DNA of 64,000 bases from Acipenser ruthenus (Eukaryota; Chordata; Actinopteri; Acipenseriformes; Acipenseridae), in assembly GCF_902713425.1 (NCBI RefSeq), contig NC_081245.1, positions 3,895,108 to 3,959,107 on the forward strand, given 5' to 3'. Under the pieces are notes generated by a model, which made no database searches, had not been told where the DNA came from, and saw nothing but the letters and a program-made list of their open reading frames with translations. A program made the position numbers and the translations under genes. Shown here piece after piece: positions 45,870 through 58,400 of this stretch. Within the stretch, counting starts at the first letter, position 1. Each line of letters begins with the position of its first letter.

Positions 45870-45925
45870 TGAGAATCAAGATTTGGCTGTTCGCAAATAA
45901 TTCTGGATTTTGTGAACTTAAATAT
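45525..45925 (+). repeat. inverted-repeat arm, left
   Basis: The order of short blocks (tatggggtgccatgtgtg, agatttaacttaaatgttgt, atatttagcaagttt, ttgagaatcaagattt) reappears in reverse complement at 51745-52060. A C-run (45584-45605) and a TA tract interrupt this copy. Confidence 0.7.
45795..45864. repeat. (TA)n microsatellite
   Basis: TA tract of about 70 bp inside the left inverted-repeat arm. Confidence 0.95.
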
Positions 45926-46373
45926 TTAACAAAATCTTAAATCTTTTAACAAGGTTTAATATTTACCCAGCTAACAATTTAACTTTGTCACAACATTCCT
46001 TTTACGTTTTGACAACGTTGTAAAATTACGTTGCGACAACGTACATTTGTGGACTCCCAGATACGTCACTACAGCGTTGTACCCGACGCTGTGCCAACGT
46101 GGATAGAATGTTCTGACAACATAACCACAACATTGTGAATTACGAATTACCTCTTAAATGAAAGAAATTGAATTAACTAGCACACCTTTAACGAATTAGT
46201 GTGGACAGTACAATAGTATTGCTGTTGTTATACAGTTATTTGCTGTACATAGTAAGCACCAATATTAATTTTAGCAATGGATAGTTAATTTATGCATTAA
46301 TTCCTTTCAGTTTCTAGGTATTTTTAAAATCCTGTCCTGTCTGTGTCCAGGGAATTATGGGACCCAATACAAT

Positions 46374-46445
46374 CTCATTCACAACATCCATCCATCCATT
46401 ATCAATCCGCTTCTCCTAGTGAGGGTCGCGGCTCATTCACAACAT
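46374..46445. mobile_element. tiny retroposed insertion with 14-bp direct repeats
   Basis: A 44-bp piece containing atccatccatccattatcaa and gagggtcgcgg, a common fish LINE/SINE 3' motif, lies between two copies of ctcattcacaacat (46374-46387 and 46432-46445). Confidence 0.6.
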
Positions 46446-47526
46446 ATAAACCTTAATAATGTGACAACATGACCACAACGCTTCTGTAATATATTGCTAT
46501 AATAATTCTCGCACCTGTTCAGTTATATACACACAGTGAGACGTTGCCACATTTTTAGTTCATGGTAAATGAAAACGTTTATTTGCACTAAATCAAAGCG
46601 ATCTTTAAAATTCAATTCAGAAGTCATCTTCCATGTTCTCCTGGTCCTGGTTAGGTTTGTCTGTAGTGTTACCTCTCTGGGAAAACAGAACAGTAAAAGA
46701 TATCAATATCAATAGATCACTATCATGATGAGCACCTGGATTTTTTTAAAAAAAGGTTGTTTTAAAATTGTAGTCATCACTATGGGTTTCCTCTTGATAA
46801 AGTAAGGATTTTACTTAGCTGTTAGAAATAAAGTTATTTGAATAGAATTAAGTTACTCAGCTCAGCTTTTGTCACTTAAACGTATAAATACAGTATTTGA
46901 AAAAATATTACCACTTCTTAAGTATTTTAACATGTATCATAATTACAGCTGTTTATATATACAGTATTATAAAACGACTTTCTCCCACACAATCAGACGC
47001 ATGTCGCCAACATTCTTTTTCTGACACAGATGCAAAAAATATAAAACAGCGTCGCTGCGTTTGGTTTATTTTTCGTTTTTGTTTTATTTACATGCTATTT
47101 TGATGTGTGTTAACTAGCTATAAAATATTTATTTAAAAACGTTTATATAACTGTAACAGGGTGACGTGTTACATGTGTGGGTAGAGTCACTGGAAAATAC
47201 TGACAGACACAGAGCAGATTTAATTTTAACACCGAACCGACACTAGGGTACCAGCGATGGTAGACCTAGTGTCACATTTAATAAAGCAATACAAACAAAA
47301 GCTAAAAATAAAAGTTTGCCACACAAAATGACGAGCGCTAGTCCCATTAAAAGGAACGTCCCGCTCCAGGAACCTACTACTCTACGGTAACCCTCTCTAT
47401 ACTGTTTTGGGATCCACCTCCCCTAAGCTGACCTACTTCTGTTGTGTTGTTTCTGAAGTCCTGGCCTCCCAGCGACTCGGGCCATTCTGACGGGCCTGGC
47501 TGGGCAATTGCCTTCACAGGCCCCGT

Positions 47527-47652
<126 letters not shown>

Positions 47653-48065
47653 GCCCATCTGTACAGCAATGGCCTTGCACCAGCCCCAAGTTGTAGCACA
47701 ACTGCTTTTCAAGCTCTGCGCAGCATCCCCAGGCACGCCTCCCAGCCAATCCAAACCTCAACATAAACCTTCCTGTGTTTATGTTGCTATTATATAAACT
47801 GTAATCCTTATGTCACCTTGGATAAAGGCTTCTGCCAAATTCATGTTAATAAATCAGTCAATGAACACATGTTGTATGGGAAAGTATTTGAAATGCATTT
47901 AGCATTTCTCACATATTTGTGTTTAGTTTGGTAGTAAATGTGTCGCATTTGCATTGAGCAAATTCAGAATTTCAAATACATGCAGTCATTTGCATTTAAA
48001 TCCATCCCCATGTTTGTTTATATCACATTATACTTATGGATACTCATACAATAATATTAATGATT

Positions 48066-48405
48066 ACAGTTTCTTTCATACAGGGGGCTTATTGCCAGCC
48101 TGAAACACTGGAGCATCATGCCTTTCTCCATGAAGCGACAAAGAAAACAACAACGCAAATACTATTTGAACAGGCTACAAAAGGGTAAGGATCAACAAAT
48201 ATGCAGCCCACTCACAACAACTACAATAACACATCAGAGACACAGACACAACCACGATTTCAGCAAACTCCAGACCGATCACAGCCCGTTACAACTGTCC
48301 ATGTAGCATCTCCTGGCCAACCACTGACCGTTGAGAGTTATTATCATGCAACTGTCAATGTAAAATGTTCAGAACGAAATCCATCCATTGAGGAATACCG
48401 TCACT
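48066..48405 (+). mobile_element. Helitron ORF fragment, N-terminal part (tentative)
   Basis: Coding-like text (MPFSMKRQRKQQRKYYLNRL; then ERNPSIEEYRHL) lies upstream of clearer Helitron-like pieces on the same strand. It is cut by a piggyBac-type insertion at 48406. Confidence 0.35.
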
Positions 48406-48650
48406 TAACCCTTTGCAGTCCATTTATTAAGTGCGTGTCAGGCTCGTCGGGTCCAATTTATTTTCACACACGCAGTTAATTTTAGACGCGCTGTTTAAAA
48501 GTATTTTTTTTCCCACAGTCAAACGGGTTTAAAAGGCCCTGCATATCAACAAAGCACTCACTAGGCATCTCCAGCCCCGCCCCACCCTTTCGTTCGCTAT
48601 CGCTTTCACCTATGCTAATAAATAAATAATAATAATAATAATAATAGTCG
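48406..48650. mobile_element. piggyBac-type MITE
   Basis: Starts TTAACCCTTTGCAGTCCATT, a characteristic piggyBac terminus, and carries a segment (gtccaatttattttcacaca) also seen at 56270-56300. No coding capacity. Confidence 0.5.
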
Positions 48651-48689
48651 TACATACCAACGCCCCATTTGAATCCAACAGCTTGTCAA

Positions 48690-48920
48690 AGCACAGCTTC
48701 AGTCATGCCACGCTCAATTTAGGCTGAATCAGCAATATATCTTTCACCTGCAGCATCAGGCCAATCTTTACCAGATTAACGGAGGACCTGGGAGAGTACA
48801 TAAAGGAGGTGAATGGACCAGGGTTTGCACACATGCCCGTCAGCGAACTTGTCGCACAAGATCCTGACAGTGCATCTCGGTTCATGCACGACAAGTTTCT
48901 TGCAATCTTGAATTTTATCA
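48690..48920 (+). mobile_element. Helitron ORF fragment, middle part
   Basis: Open text AHMPVSELVAQDPDSASRFM followed by HDKFLAILNFI resembles the DP...A..F segment of Helitron helicase-like proteins. It is cut off by the ATT tract of an L2 copy. Confidence 0.45.
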
Positions 48921-48972
<52 letters not shown>

Positions 48973-48982
48973 GTTATTATTA

Positions 48983-49032
<50 letters not shown>

Positions 49033-49048
49033 TATTATTATTATTTAT
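48921..49048. repeat. (ATT)n microsatellite
   Basis: About 42 ATT units forming the tail of the minus-strand L2 copy. Confidence 0.95.
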
Positions 49049-49230
49049 TATTTATTTCTTAGCAGACGCCCTTATCCAAACAAAAAAACATTTCAAGAAT
49101 CACAGTACAAGTAATAATACAATTAAGAGCAAGATAAATACAACGACTTTGTTTCTAGCAAGTACAAATATATGACAAAATACGATTCAGTAATGGAGCA
49201 GATAACAGTGTCAGTGATAGTTACATCAGG

Positions 49231-50555
49231 TGTAAGAAAGAGCGGCGTCGCCTTTAAGAAATGGCGACGCCATTTGAAAGACTATACAACCCAGGAACCC
49301 TAGCATTAATAAGCAAGGCAGGGTTTCTGGGTATAAAGGGAAGTGGAGCGGGACAGCGGGGGTGATTGTGGGGAGCACCGCCGGTGTGTACTGCTGAACA
49401 GTACTCCGAGAGTTGAAAGTGCATTACGTGTTATTGGAAGGTAAAGTGAACGTTTGATTTCGTTTTGAGCAAAAGCTGTGTTTTGTTTTACCGTGGGCGT
49501 TTATCCTCTTGGTGAGGTAGTCTTTTGTTTGGTAAGGTTTAATTTATTTTTATGAAATACTGGACGAGAGACGCTGTCTATCGGTAACGAATTTAAAATA
49601 ATTCCGCAGTTTCCGTGACGATTGGGAACCGTCACCACTGCCGTTTGTAGGTGGATGTGTATTTACTTCGGGACTCGAAGAGAAAGCGCGCATTCATGCG
49701 CAGCTAAAATAGCGAGCTGTAACAGCAAGAACTAAGGCAACAGTCTGGGGTTTTGGACGTGGTTTTATTGTAACAGACATAAACAACAGTTTCCACAGGT
49801 GGCATGGACAATAAGGATACTGTGCTTGAACTCTGAGACACCCCGTGTTTCTGTGAACAACTGGGACATTGGTTGCAGGGGTTCATCCCCACAGCTTGGA
49901 TACAATTTCTATCAACGGGGCCCGTCTTCTAGGAGGGCCCATTCCATACTTGTGGATCCTTGCCGGTGTTGCAGCGATATTCTAACAGAGGGTGTCCACA
50001 CTATTCTTACATTCACCTGTGTTCAGAGATACTCCAGCAGTGGGTGTCTCTTTGTTCTTACCTGTGTTACAGCAAGTTTCCAGCAGAGGGAGTCTGCGTT
50101 ATCCTGACCTGTGTTGCAGAGAGACTCCAGCAGAGGGAGTCTTTCTGACACTCACCTGTGTTACAGAGACATTCCAGCAGAGGGTATCTCTTTGTTCTTA
50201 CCTGTGTTACAGCAAGTTTCCAGCAGAGGGAGGCTGTGTGATTCTTACCTGTGTTGCCGAGAGACTCCAGCAGAGGACGCCGGTTCCATACTTACCTGTG
50301 TGGTAGAAATACTCCACGGGGAAAGGACTTGCAAAGGCCGCGGCCTGCCGGACCCGGCATTCTGAAATAGTTAGAGAGGGACGAAGAAGTGAGCCAGTTA
50401 GTGACCCGTACAGGGCTTTACTCAACATAAAGAAAGTGATAATTTGTGTAAATATTGTAAATAAAAATTACTTGCCTGAACGTTCCTCGTGTCTGTGCCA
50501 GTCGGTGGAAGCAAGGGTAGAGTATCACACGGGGGTACTCTACTGGTTTGTTACA
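49231..50555. mobile_element. solo LTR fossil
   Basis: A 1,325-bp block starting TGTAAGAAAG and ending GGTTTGTTACA is flanked on both sides by CAGG (49227-49230 and 50556-50559), a 4-bp target duplication. It interrupts L2 3'UTR sequence. Inside are a TATA-like ggtataaaggg (about 49330) and a polyadenylation-type aataaaaat near 50460. There are no coding parts. The family is not assigned; a 4-bp duplication would fit a Gypsy/ERV-type element. The intact ends suggest a moderate age. Confidence 0.6.
49960..50290. repeat. degenerate tandem repeat inside the LTR
   Basis: About six or seven units of roughly 55 bp sharing cacctgtgttacagaga and ttccagcagagggagtct. Confidence 0.8.
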
Positions 50556-50984
50556 CAGGGTATAATTAAATACAAAATACTACAGATTACAGTACTCTGA
50601 AGTACAGGATTACATGCAGTAAAATAGGGGGCAGATAAGAGCAAGTAAAGCGCATTTAAGGAAGAGTGTCCATACGGAAAAAACAGAGGAGTTCTACAAG
50701 TGCTGTCTGAAGAGGTGAGTCTTGAGGAGGCGCCGGAATGTGGTCAGGGACTGGGCAGTCCTGACATCTGTAGGAAGGTCATTCCACCACTGCAGGGGCG
50801 AGGGTGGAGAAGGAGCGGGCTCTGGAGGCAGGGGAGCCCTCTGTGGAAAGTTACACATTACTTTTGGTGCAGAGAGTACCAGGGTCGTGGAATGCAGCAC
50901 CTCCACATGCTTCCTTGGATGGAAGATGCACCACTTATAGGAGTTTCCCCCCCCTCCCCCCCCCCCCACACACCTCACTAATTG

Positions 50985-51350
50985 CACAGTACATTAATCA
51001 ACGTGTCGCCTGTACCATTCCAAATGAACCGATAGCACCTGTACTCAGAGACCGGGTTTTGAAATGGCAGCAACATAAATGCAACAAGAACTGTCTAAGA
51101 TCCAAGAAAATCAAAAACAAGGTGGTGATAGCTTGTCGCTTTGGCTTTCCCAGAAAAGAACAAACAGCAGACTATGATATACCACCGAGTAGTACAGAAG
51201 TCATAACCGAGTATACAATCCAGCCATTTTGCTAGCTTGGGAAGGCAACATGGATAATCAGTTCAGTTGGTGAACAATCTACAGCCCTCAACTGCTGCAT
51301 TACAAAATACCAAAAAAAGAAGCCAAGTTAGAAGCAACAGTTGTGTGAAT
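50985..51350 (+). mobile_element. Helitron ORF fragment, CRFGFPR motif
   Basis: Plus-strand frame with QQHKCNKNCLRSKK and ACRFGFPRKEQTADYD. The CxxxC...CRFGFPR arrangement is characteristic of Helitron Rep/helicase proteins. A stop follows at 51233, with further coding-like text behind it. Together with the 48.1- and 48.7-kb pieces it appears to be one Helitron split by later insertions. Confidence 0.6.
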
Positions 51351-51446
51351 GTTGGGCCCCAGCATATTTTCCAAGTGTGCCAATTTGCTTGATGTTTGAC
51401 AAGGTTGCCCCAATTGCTTCTCCTAACTTGGGCTTTTGTGTTTGAT

Positions 51447-51720
51447 ATTATTATTATTATTATTTATTTCTTAGCAGACGCCCTTATCCAGGGCGACTTA
51501 CAATTGTTACAAGATATCACATTATACGTTATTTCACATTATACAGATATCACATTATTTTACATACAATTACCCATTTATACAGTTTGATGTTTATTGG
51601 AGCAATCTAGGTAAAGTACCTTGCTCAAGGGTACAACAGCAGTGTCCCCCACTGGGGATTGAACCCACAACCCTCCGGTCAAGAGTCCAGAGCCCTAACC
51701 ACTACTCCACACTGCTGCCC
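51447..51720 (-). mobile_element. SINE family A
   Basis: Minus-strand copy with an extra cacattatacagatat duplication. Confidence 0.95.
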
Positions 51721-51744
51721 TTTAAACAACTGTTGCGTTTTTCT

Positions 51745-52060
51745 TCATTATAGATTTAAATTCATAAAATCCAGATTTGCAAACAGCTAAATCTTGATTC
51801 TCAATATATATATTTTTTTAAAATAAAGATTTAGCATTTAAATGTTAAACTTGCTAAATATTAAGATTTATAAATGATATATGAATGTAGACATTTAAAA
51901 AAAATATATATTTATTTTCACAAATTTATAAATCTGGAAAAAATACAACATTTAAGTTAAATCTGGGAAAAAAAAGACATTCAAATATTAATGTTTTTTA
52001 ATTTAATTTTATTTCTTTTAATTTTTTACACATGGCACCCCATAGCTGTGGGCTGTGTTG
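51745..52060 (-). repeat. inverted-repeat arm, right
   Basis: Reverse-complement counterpart of 45525-45925; see that entry. The arms enclose about 5.8 kb. Confidence 0.7.
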
Positions 52061-52483
52061 TGGTGTGCTGACCTTCATGAATAAAGTCAGCTGTTTGGTG
52101 AATGTGGTCTTGCTGTGGTCACCTGGCTTTTATTTTCGCTTGATGTTACATTATGTTCCATACTAACTTATTTATTTATAGAATTGTATATTTGTCTAAT
52201 ATTATGTTACACAATAAGAAAAAATCCCCATGTTTTAGGGGTGGACTAGCCCCACATGGCAAGTGTCTTCAGTCTGTTGCAGCTCACAGAGGAATTCATA
52301 TTACAAAGGTGCAGTAGATACCAAGAACATTTCAAATAGGGCTTGATGTGTGATTTTAAATACTATTGGATTAATACATGATATAGTTTACTAAAGTGTG
52401 AGTGCTGTGGAAATTCAAATAAAAGCACTTTGTATGCAATCTGAAATGACAAACTAAGTCCTGTCTCCTTTTTGTTAGCGAGA

Positions 52484-55400
52484 ATGAACCAGCTTCACTC
52501 AAAGGAAGTTTCTGAGATCGAAGCAGCTCACATCAGCCCAGAGCTTCCTATTCGATGGGTTGTTTCTGCAGACAGGACTGTTGAGATCAAGGAGGAAGTG
52601 ACTGAGCTGGGGTGTGACCAGGCCAATGAGCGGATCCTGCAGGAGGAAACACCACCTTCTAGCATCACTGAGAGAGGTGAGTGAAACTGGAATGCAGATC
52701 TGTAGAGGGGGGGCTTTACTGATAGAGGGGAAGAACGCCTGTGGAAGTGCTGTGTGTGAAAAAAAAAAAAAAAACAGCTTAGCTTTTTATTGTTAATTGA
52801 ACACGGAGTCGCATGGCGTGTATTTCACTATCAGCACACATCTCCTGATATTGAGATGAAGCAGACCAGGGGCAATGAAATTCATTTTCTATCAATCATT
52901 TTTACTTAAAACATGGGAGGTTGGCAAGGGATACAGAAAGAACGACAGCACTGGCAAGGCAAGTAAACTCATTTTATATACTTCACTTATAATTGTAAAA
53001 TGTACAGCCAAGGGCCCACTCAAGCTCTGAGACTGAACAGATTTATAGTATGTGTTTGTGACACACCTTATAAAAGGAACAAAGGGATGAACGTCTGTGT
53101 GGGTTGTAGAGGAGAGTGTGGAGCAGAGAAGGAGAGAAACAGTAAGAGAAATCATACAGCATGATAGCTGAAGCTTTGTTGTGTTTGTTTTGTTTTATTT
53201 TGAAGTGTTTCTGTGTATGTTTGGTTCAGTATTTGTTCCAGTGTTTTGAGTGTGTTTTTTGTTAATTAATACAAGAGCAGTTGTGAGTCTAGAGTTTGCT
53301 ATTTCTGCCACTGGTCAGCCTTTAACAGTGTTCTATTCTAAATTATAGGCTGTTAAAAACTACCAGACCATGGGCACTTCAGTTCTATGAAACCTTTATT
53401 AGGCTTTTCTCAGCTAATTCAGGGTTCTCCCCAGGCCTTTTCAGTGGCTGTCGCTGCCCAGTTGAATTATTATTATTTATTTCTTAGCAGACGCCCTTAT
53501 CCAGGGCGACTTACAATTGTTACAAGATATCACATTATTTCACATTATACAGATTCCCATTATTTTACATACATTATACAGATATCACATTATTTTACAT
53601 ACAATTACCCATTTATACAGCTGGGTTTTTACTGGAGCAATCTAGGTAAAGTACCTTGCTCAAGGGTACAACAGCAGTGTCCCCCACTGGGGATTGAACC
53701 CACTTGCCTCCGGTCAGGAGTCCAGAGCCCTAACCACTACTCCACACTGCTGCCTACTACTCCACACTACTGCTACTGCTGAATAAACCCGATCCACCTG
53801 TCTTGCAGATGCTCCTGTGCCTTTAACAATTCATTGAGCTTCTAGCAGACTAGATCACTTGCACGTTACTGAGTGAAAAAAGAAATCTTGAAACCACATG
53901 ACTGCTGTGTTACGTCTCGACACAACATTTAACCAATCAGAGAGTCGAAGGGGCGGGTTTTGTGTGTTAAGCACCTCGAGAGTTAAAATGACTGCTAAAA
54001 AATAGCCGATTTATTTTCAAAGCAAAAACAGTGACAATGAATCGGGGTTTTCAAAATAAGCCGGCGATCGACGCAATCTGCCGCCTAATACTAGATTTGC
54101 ACCGGCTACTTTATTAAAAAAATATTAAGATTATTTTGAGGTATTATCATTCAGTCCATTTTTTGTCGTATTATTGTACTGTAAGGTGACATGGTACATA
54201 ATAGCTATACATATGCACACAAAAACCCAAATAAATGCGTATTCCTTTTGTTGTGATATCTTAAAATATGTACCCGGGTGCTTGAGAGAGATATTTGGGG
54301 TTGCAGGACTGTCACTGTCACATCTATATATACTGTTGTGCTGGGATTCAATTACTAATTAATTACTCACTTGAATCCCAGCACGTGAATTAATTCTGTG
54401 CAACCCCGTGCTCACATATTACATTTAACCAGCACGTGAAGTGATTTGTGCCCTCCTCGTGCCTAAATACAACTCTACATTTTTAAATACACGTGAAACA
54501 CAGACCCGTTTATATCCTGTGTACCAATCTCTATACACCAACATTAACACACGCACGCAACATACAACACATAACACACAAAATACACACAGGGGCGGGC
54601 ACTTTGTCACAAGGACATACAGAAGAGCTTACCTCCATCGCTGTGTCACCTCCTGCTGGATACTGCTTTACCTGATCTGCTGCAGACACATTTTTAGCCT
54701 TTTTAGAGACATCCATTTACTTATTTTACAGTGTGTAGCATTTTAATTTCCCTCTTAGATTGCATATAGTGACATGACATCATCTCTGCACAGCATTGTG
54801 TGCATGGTTTGTTACACGCAGGCACATGGCAGAGCTGTACAGTTTTGTTAATGTGTTTTTTTTTTCGTTTTTTGTATGAAATACAAATAATTATGAACTA
54901 ATTTATATTTCTTAAGAATATTGTAAAAATCGCGTCATTGGGCTAATTTCACGATTTCCGCGCAGCCCGTGAAATCGCGATTTTCACAGGGCCTTAGTTA
55001 TGATGGTGACCAAACGTGTGTGAGTACTGTTGTGTAAATAAAAATAAATGGTTAAAATGAACAGCTGCATTCAAAAAATGTAGAACAGCGAAAAACAAAA
55101 ATAGACTTAATAAAACTTAACATAAAGAAAGCAATTTAATTGAAGCTCAATAATTACGCTAAAAAGGAAGTGAAAAGGTTTCTGTTTAAACCTACGTTAT
55201 CTTTCCCCAGTCAAATCGTAGCGTGCCTAAATAAGCAGGTAATTTACCGTAATAAAAAATGTAGAACATGGAAAAGAGCAACCAGATACAGTCAACGAAA
55301 GACAACACATTCAAATTCTTTGTCGTATTATAAATTAAGGCAAGTTTATTTTTCTGTTAAAAGTGCTCCCGGCTGTAATGTTCTGTCGTCCGGCTGTACA

Positions 55401-58400
55401 GAATTCCTGGGGGAGAACCCTGTAATCATTGATTTAAGGAGTGCATGTTAAACACACCAGGTTAGAATGCAAAATTGAATAAAATCAGTTTTATGGTCAG
55501 GAGGCATTCAGGACACATTTTGGCAAAGTGTGTAATGCATCATGTGAAAGAAAACTGTTATTGCACTTTTCAGGTACTGATGTGACATTGGTAAGTCTTG
55601 GTAGGAGACAAGAATCAGAAATGGCATCTTCTCACATTAAAGAGGAGGCCCCTGAACTGGAACCTGTCCTCATTAAAGAGGAGAGTCCTGTGCTGGAACC
55701 TGTCCTCATTAAAGAGGAGAGTCCTGTGCTACAACCTGTCCTCATTAAGAAAGAAGTCACAGTGCTGGAACCTGACCACAATAAAGAGGAGAGTCCTGTG
55801 CTAGAATCATCAGAATGTGAACACCTTTCAGGTAAAGTAAAACAATGACTGAAAGCACGCAGAGATGAATGGCAGGGTGTATTGCTCTATTGAAAGCATG
55901 CAGAGATGAATGGCAGGGTGTATTGCTCTATTGAAAGCATGCAGAGATGAATGGCAGGGTGTATTGCTCTATTGAAAGCATGCAGAGATGAATGGCGGGG
56001 TGTATTGCTCTATTGAAAGCATGCAGAGATGAATGGCAGGGTGTATTGCTCTATTGAAAGCATGCAGAGATGAATGGCGGGGTGTATTGCTCTATTGAAA
56101 GCATGCAGAGATGAATGGCGGGGTGGATTGCTCTATTGAAAGCATGCAGAGATGAATGGCGGGGTGGATTGCTCTATTGAAAGCATGCAGAGATGAATGG
56201 CGGGGTGGATTGCTCTATTGCTGTAACTGCGGCGCAAAATCAAAGGATGGTTTCGGTGCGTCTCAGGCGCATCAGGTCCAGTTTATTTTCACACGCAGAG
56301 TGATTTTCAATCACATTGTCACTGCTGCCCTGATCATCTGCTGCTGAACGCTGTTAAAATGTTTGATTAAATGTGGTGATAATGAAAGCGGGCTGACATT
56401 AACACTCTAGGAGTTGTTTATGGTTGTGAGGGGAAACCCTCTAGAAGAGTGAATGTGTAAGAATGCTGTATAATAACCTTTGTCGTCCTTTCTTTCTTTC
56501 TTTAGCTTCTAAATTTGATGAAGGAGAGCACGACTCCACTCCATCACCCCAATGCAAAAACTCTAAGTGCAAGAGCAGACAAAACCGCAACTACAAAATT
56601 TCAGGAAGATGCTGTCGTTTTAAGGAAGTATGGAAACAGGAGCCAGAGTACCGGAACTGGTTAGCAGAAGTGAACAATTGTGTGCACAGAGCTTTCTGCA
56701 AGTATTGTAGGAAATCATTTGATGTTGGAAACATGGGCGTTTCTGCTCTTAAGAGCCACATGCGAGGTCAAGGACACGCTAAAGCAGCAGCACAGTTAGA
56801 AAAATATGAACCAATAATAACCAGTTTCTTCACATTCCAAAACAAGGAAACACAGTCGGATCAGCGAAGCAGAACTGCAGCTCCTATTGGCCGTCCATCA
56901 GGAGAGGGCATGGATGAAGGAACTAGCACTGTGCCCCATGCATCGTCTTCTGTTTCAAGCTTTGTTCTGAGTGATCGTGTTCTTGAAGCAGAAATTCGAT
57001 GGGCGGTGAAAGTTGTACTGTCACGTTATTCATTCAACTCCTGCACAGATGTACCAAAGTTATTTTCCAGCATGTTTCCTGATAGTGACATCGCGCAGCA
57101 CTTTTCTTGTAGTGCAACAAAATGCGCTTACTTGGTTTGCTTTGGCTTAGCCCCCTATTTCAAAGAAAGGCTGATAGAAGAAGTCAGACTGTCAAATTGC
57201 TATGCGGTTTCATTTAATGTATGCTTAAATGAAGTAACCCAGACAGACCAGGTGGACTTGGTTATTAGTTACTGGAACGAAAAGGATGGAAAAGTAGCCG
57301 TGCGCTATTTGGGCTCTGAATTCCTGGGACACACGAGAGCAGAAGAGCTTCTGGAGAGTTTCAAATGGAGTTTGACACCACTAGATCCAAAGAAGTTGTT
57401 GCACATGGCCATGGATGGCCCCAGAGTAAACTGGAAGTTCCTGAGAGATCTTGAGGTAGATAGGAAGGAGGAGGACCCAACACTACCAGATCTCATTAAC
57501 TTGGGAAGCTGTGGCCTCCATGTTGTCCACAGTAGTCTGCAATATGGTGCGAATGAAACCGGATGGATGCTGGGAGAGCTACTTGGAGCACTGTGGCAGC
57601 TCTTTCATGACACACCAGCTTGGCGAGATGACTACACTCAAATAACTGGAAGCACACGCTTTCCACTGAAGTTTTGTCCTCACAGATGGGTGGAAGATTT
57701 GAAAGTAGCAGAGCGTGCACTTGAACTGTGGCCGAACGTGATTCAGTTCATTGACGTCTACAAGAAGCTGCCCGTCAGCAAAGTGCCAAATTCAGCATCG
57801 TATTCCTTGGTGAAGCAAGCAGCAGCTGACCCCCTTTGTGCAGCAAAATTGCAATTTTTTGCTTCAGTTGCCAGACAACTCAAGCCATTCCTGGAGAAAT
57901 TTCAGACCAATGCACCCATGCTGCCCTTTCTTGCAGAAGAATTTCAGGCTCTCCTTTCCAGTTTGCTGTCTCGCTTCATAAAGAAAGATGTACTTGGAAA
58001 GGCAAACACAGTTATCAAACTCCTCAAGATAGACCCACTGGACAAGACCCTTCACGTGGCGCACAAACATTTGGATCTCAGCTTCGCTACAAATCGAGCA
58101 CTGGAACAAGCATCTGAAAAACTGGCCGATGGACTGAGAGGAACGGAGTTCAAGATGGAATGCATCACCTTTCTTGCTTCGACTACAAAAAAGCTTCTCG
58201 AAATTAATCCGCTACTGAACCCCATGGTAAGGTACTTGGCTGCCCTTAGTCCTCGATTCATGGTAATGTCAGAGCAGGATGCCACAGCAAAATTTGAAAG
58301 ACTGTTGCAGATCCTCCTAAATGCTAAATGGCATACTGCTGCACAATGTGAGGTGATACTCGCAGCGTATACGTTGTTCCTAACCGAGATGATCAGAAAT

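Larger units (their letters stand above)
49049..50990 (-). mobile_element. L2-type LINE, 3' part, split by an LTR
   Basis: Minus-strand tail (ataagggcgtctgctaagaa) at 49049-49076, 3'UTR to 49230 and from 50560, then ORF2 C-terminus at 50987-50694 (PLQWWNDLPTDVRTAQSLTT, LLKTHLF), typical of L2/CR1-group LINEs. The two halves are separated by the solo LTR. Confidence 0.75.

Noticed and set aside
53412-55430. 8-bp target duplication around the hAT-type element
   Set aside because: The flanks agttaatt-like and taatcatt do not match well enough, so only the inverted termini are used as evidence.
55848-56219. CRISPR-like regular array
   Set aside because: The repeats are contiguous 41-bp units without spacers, in a eukaryotic intron; this is a minisatellite.
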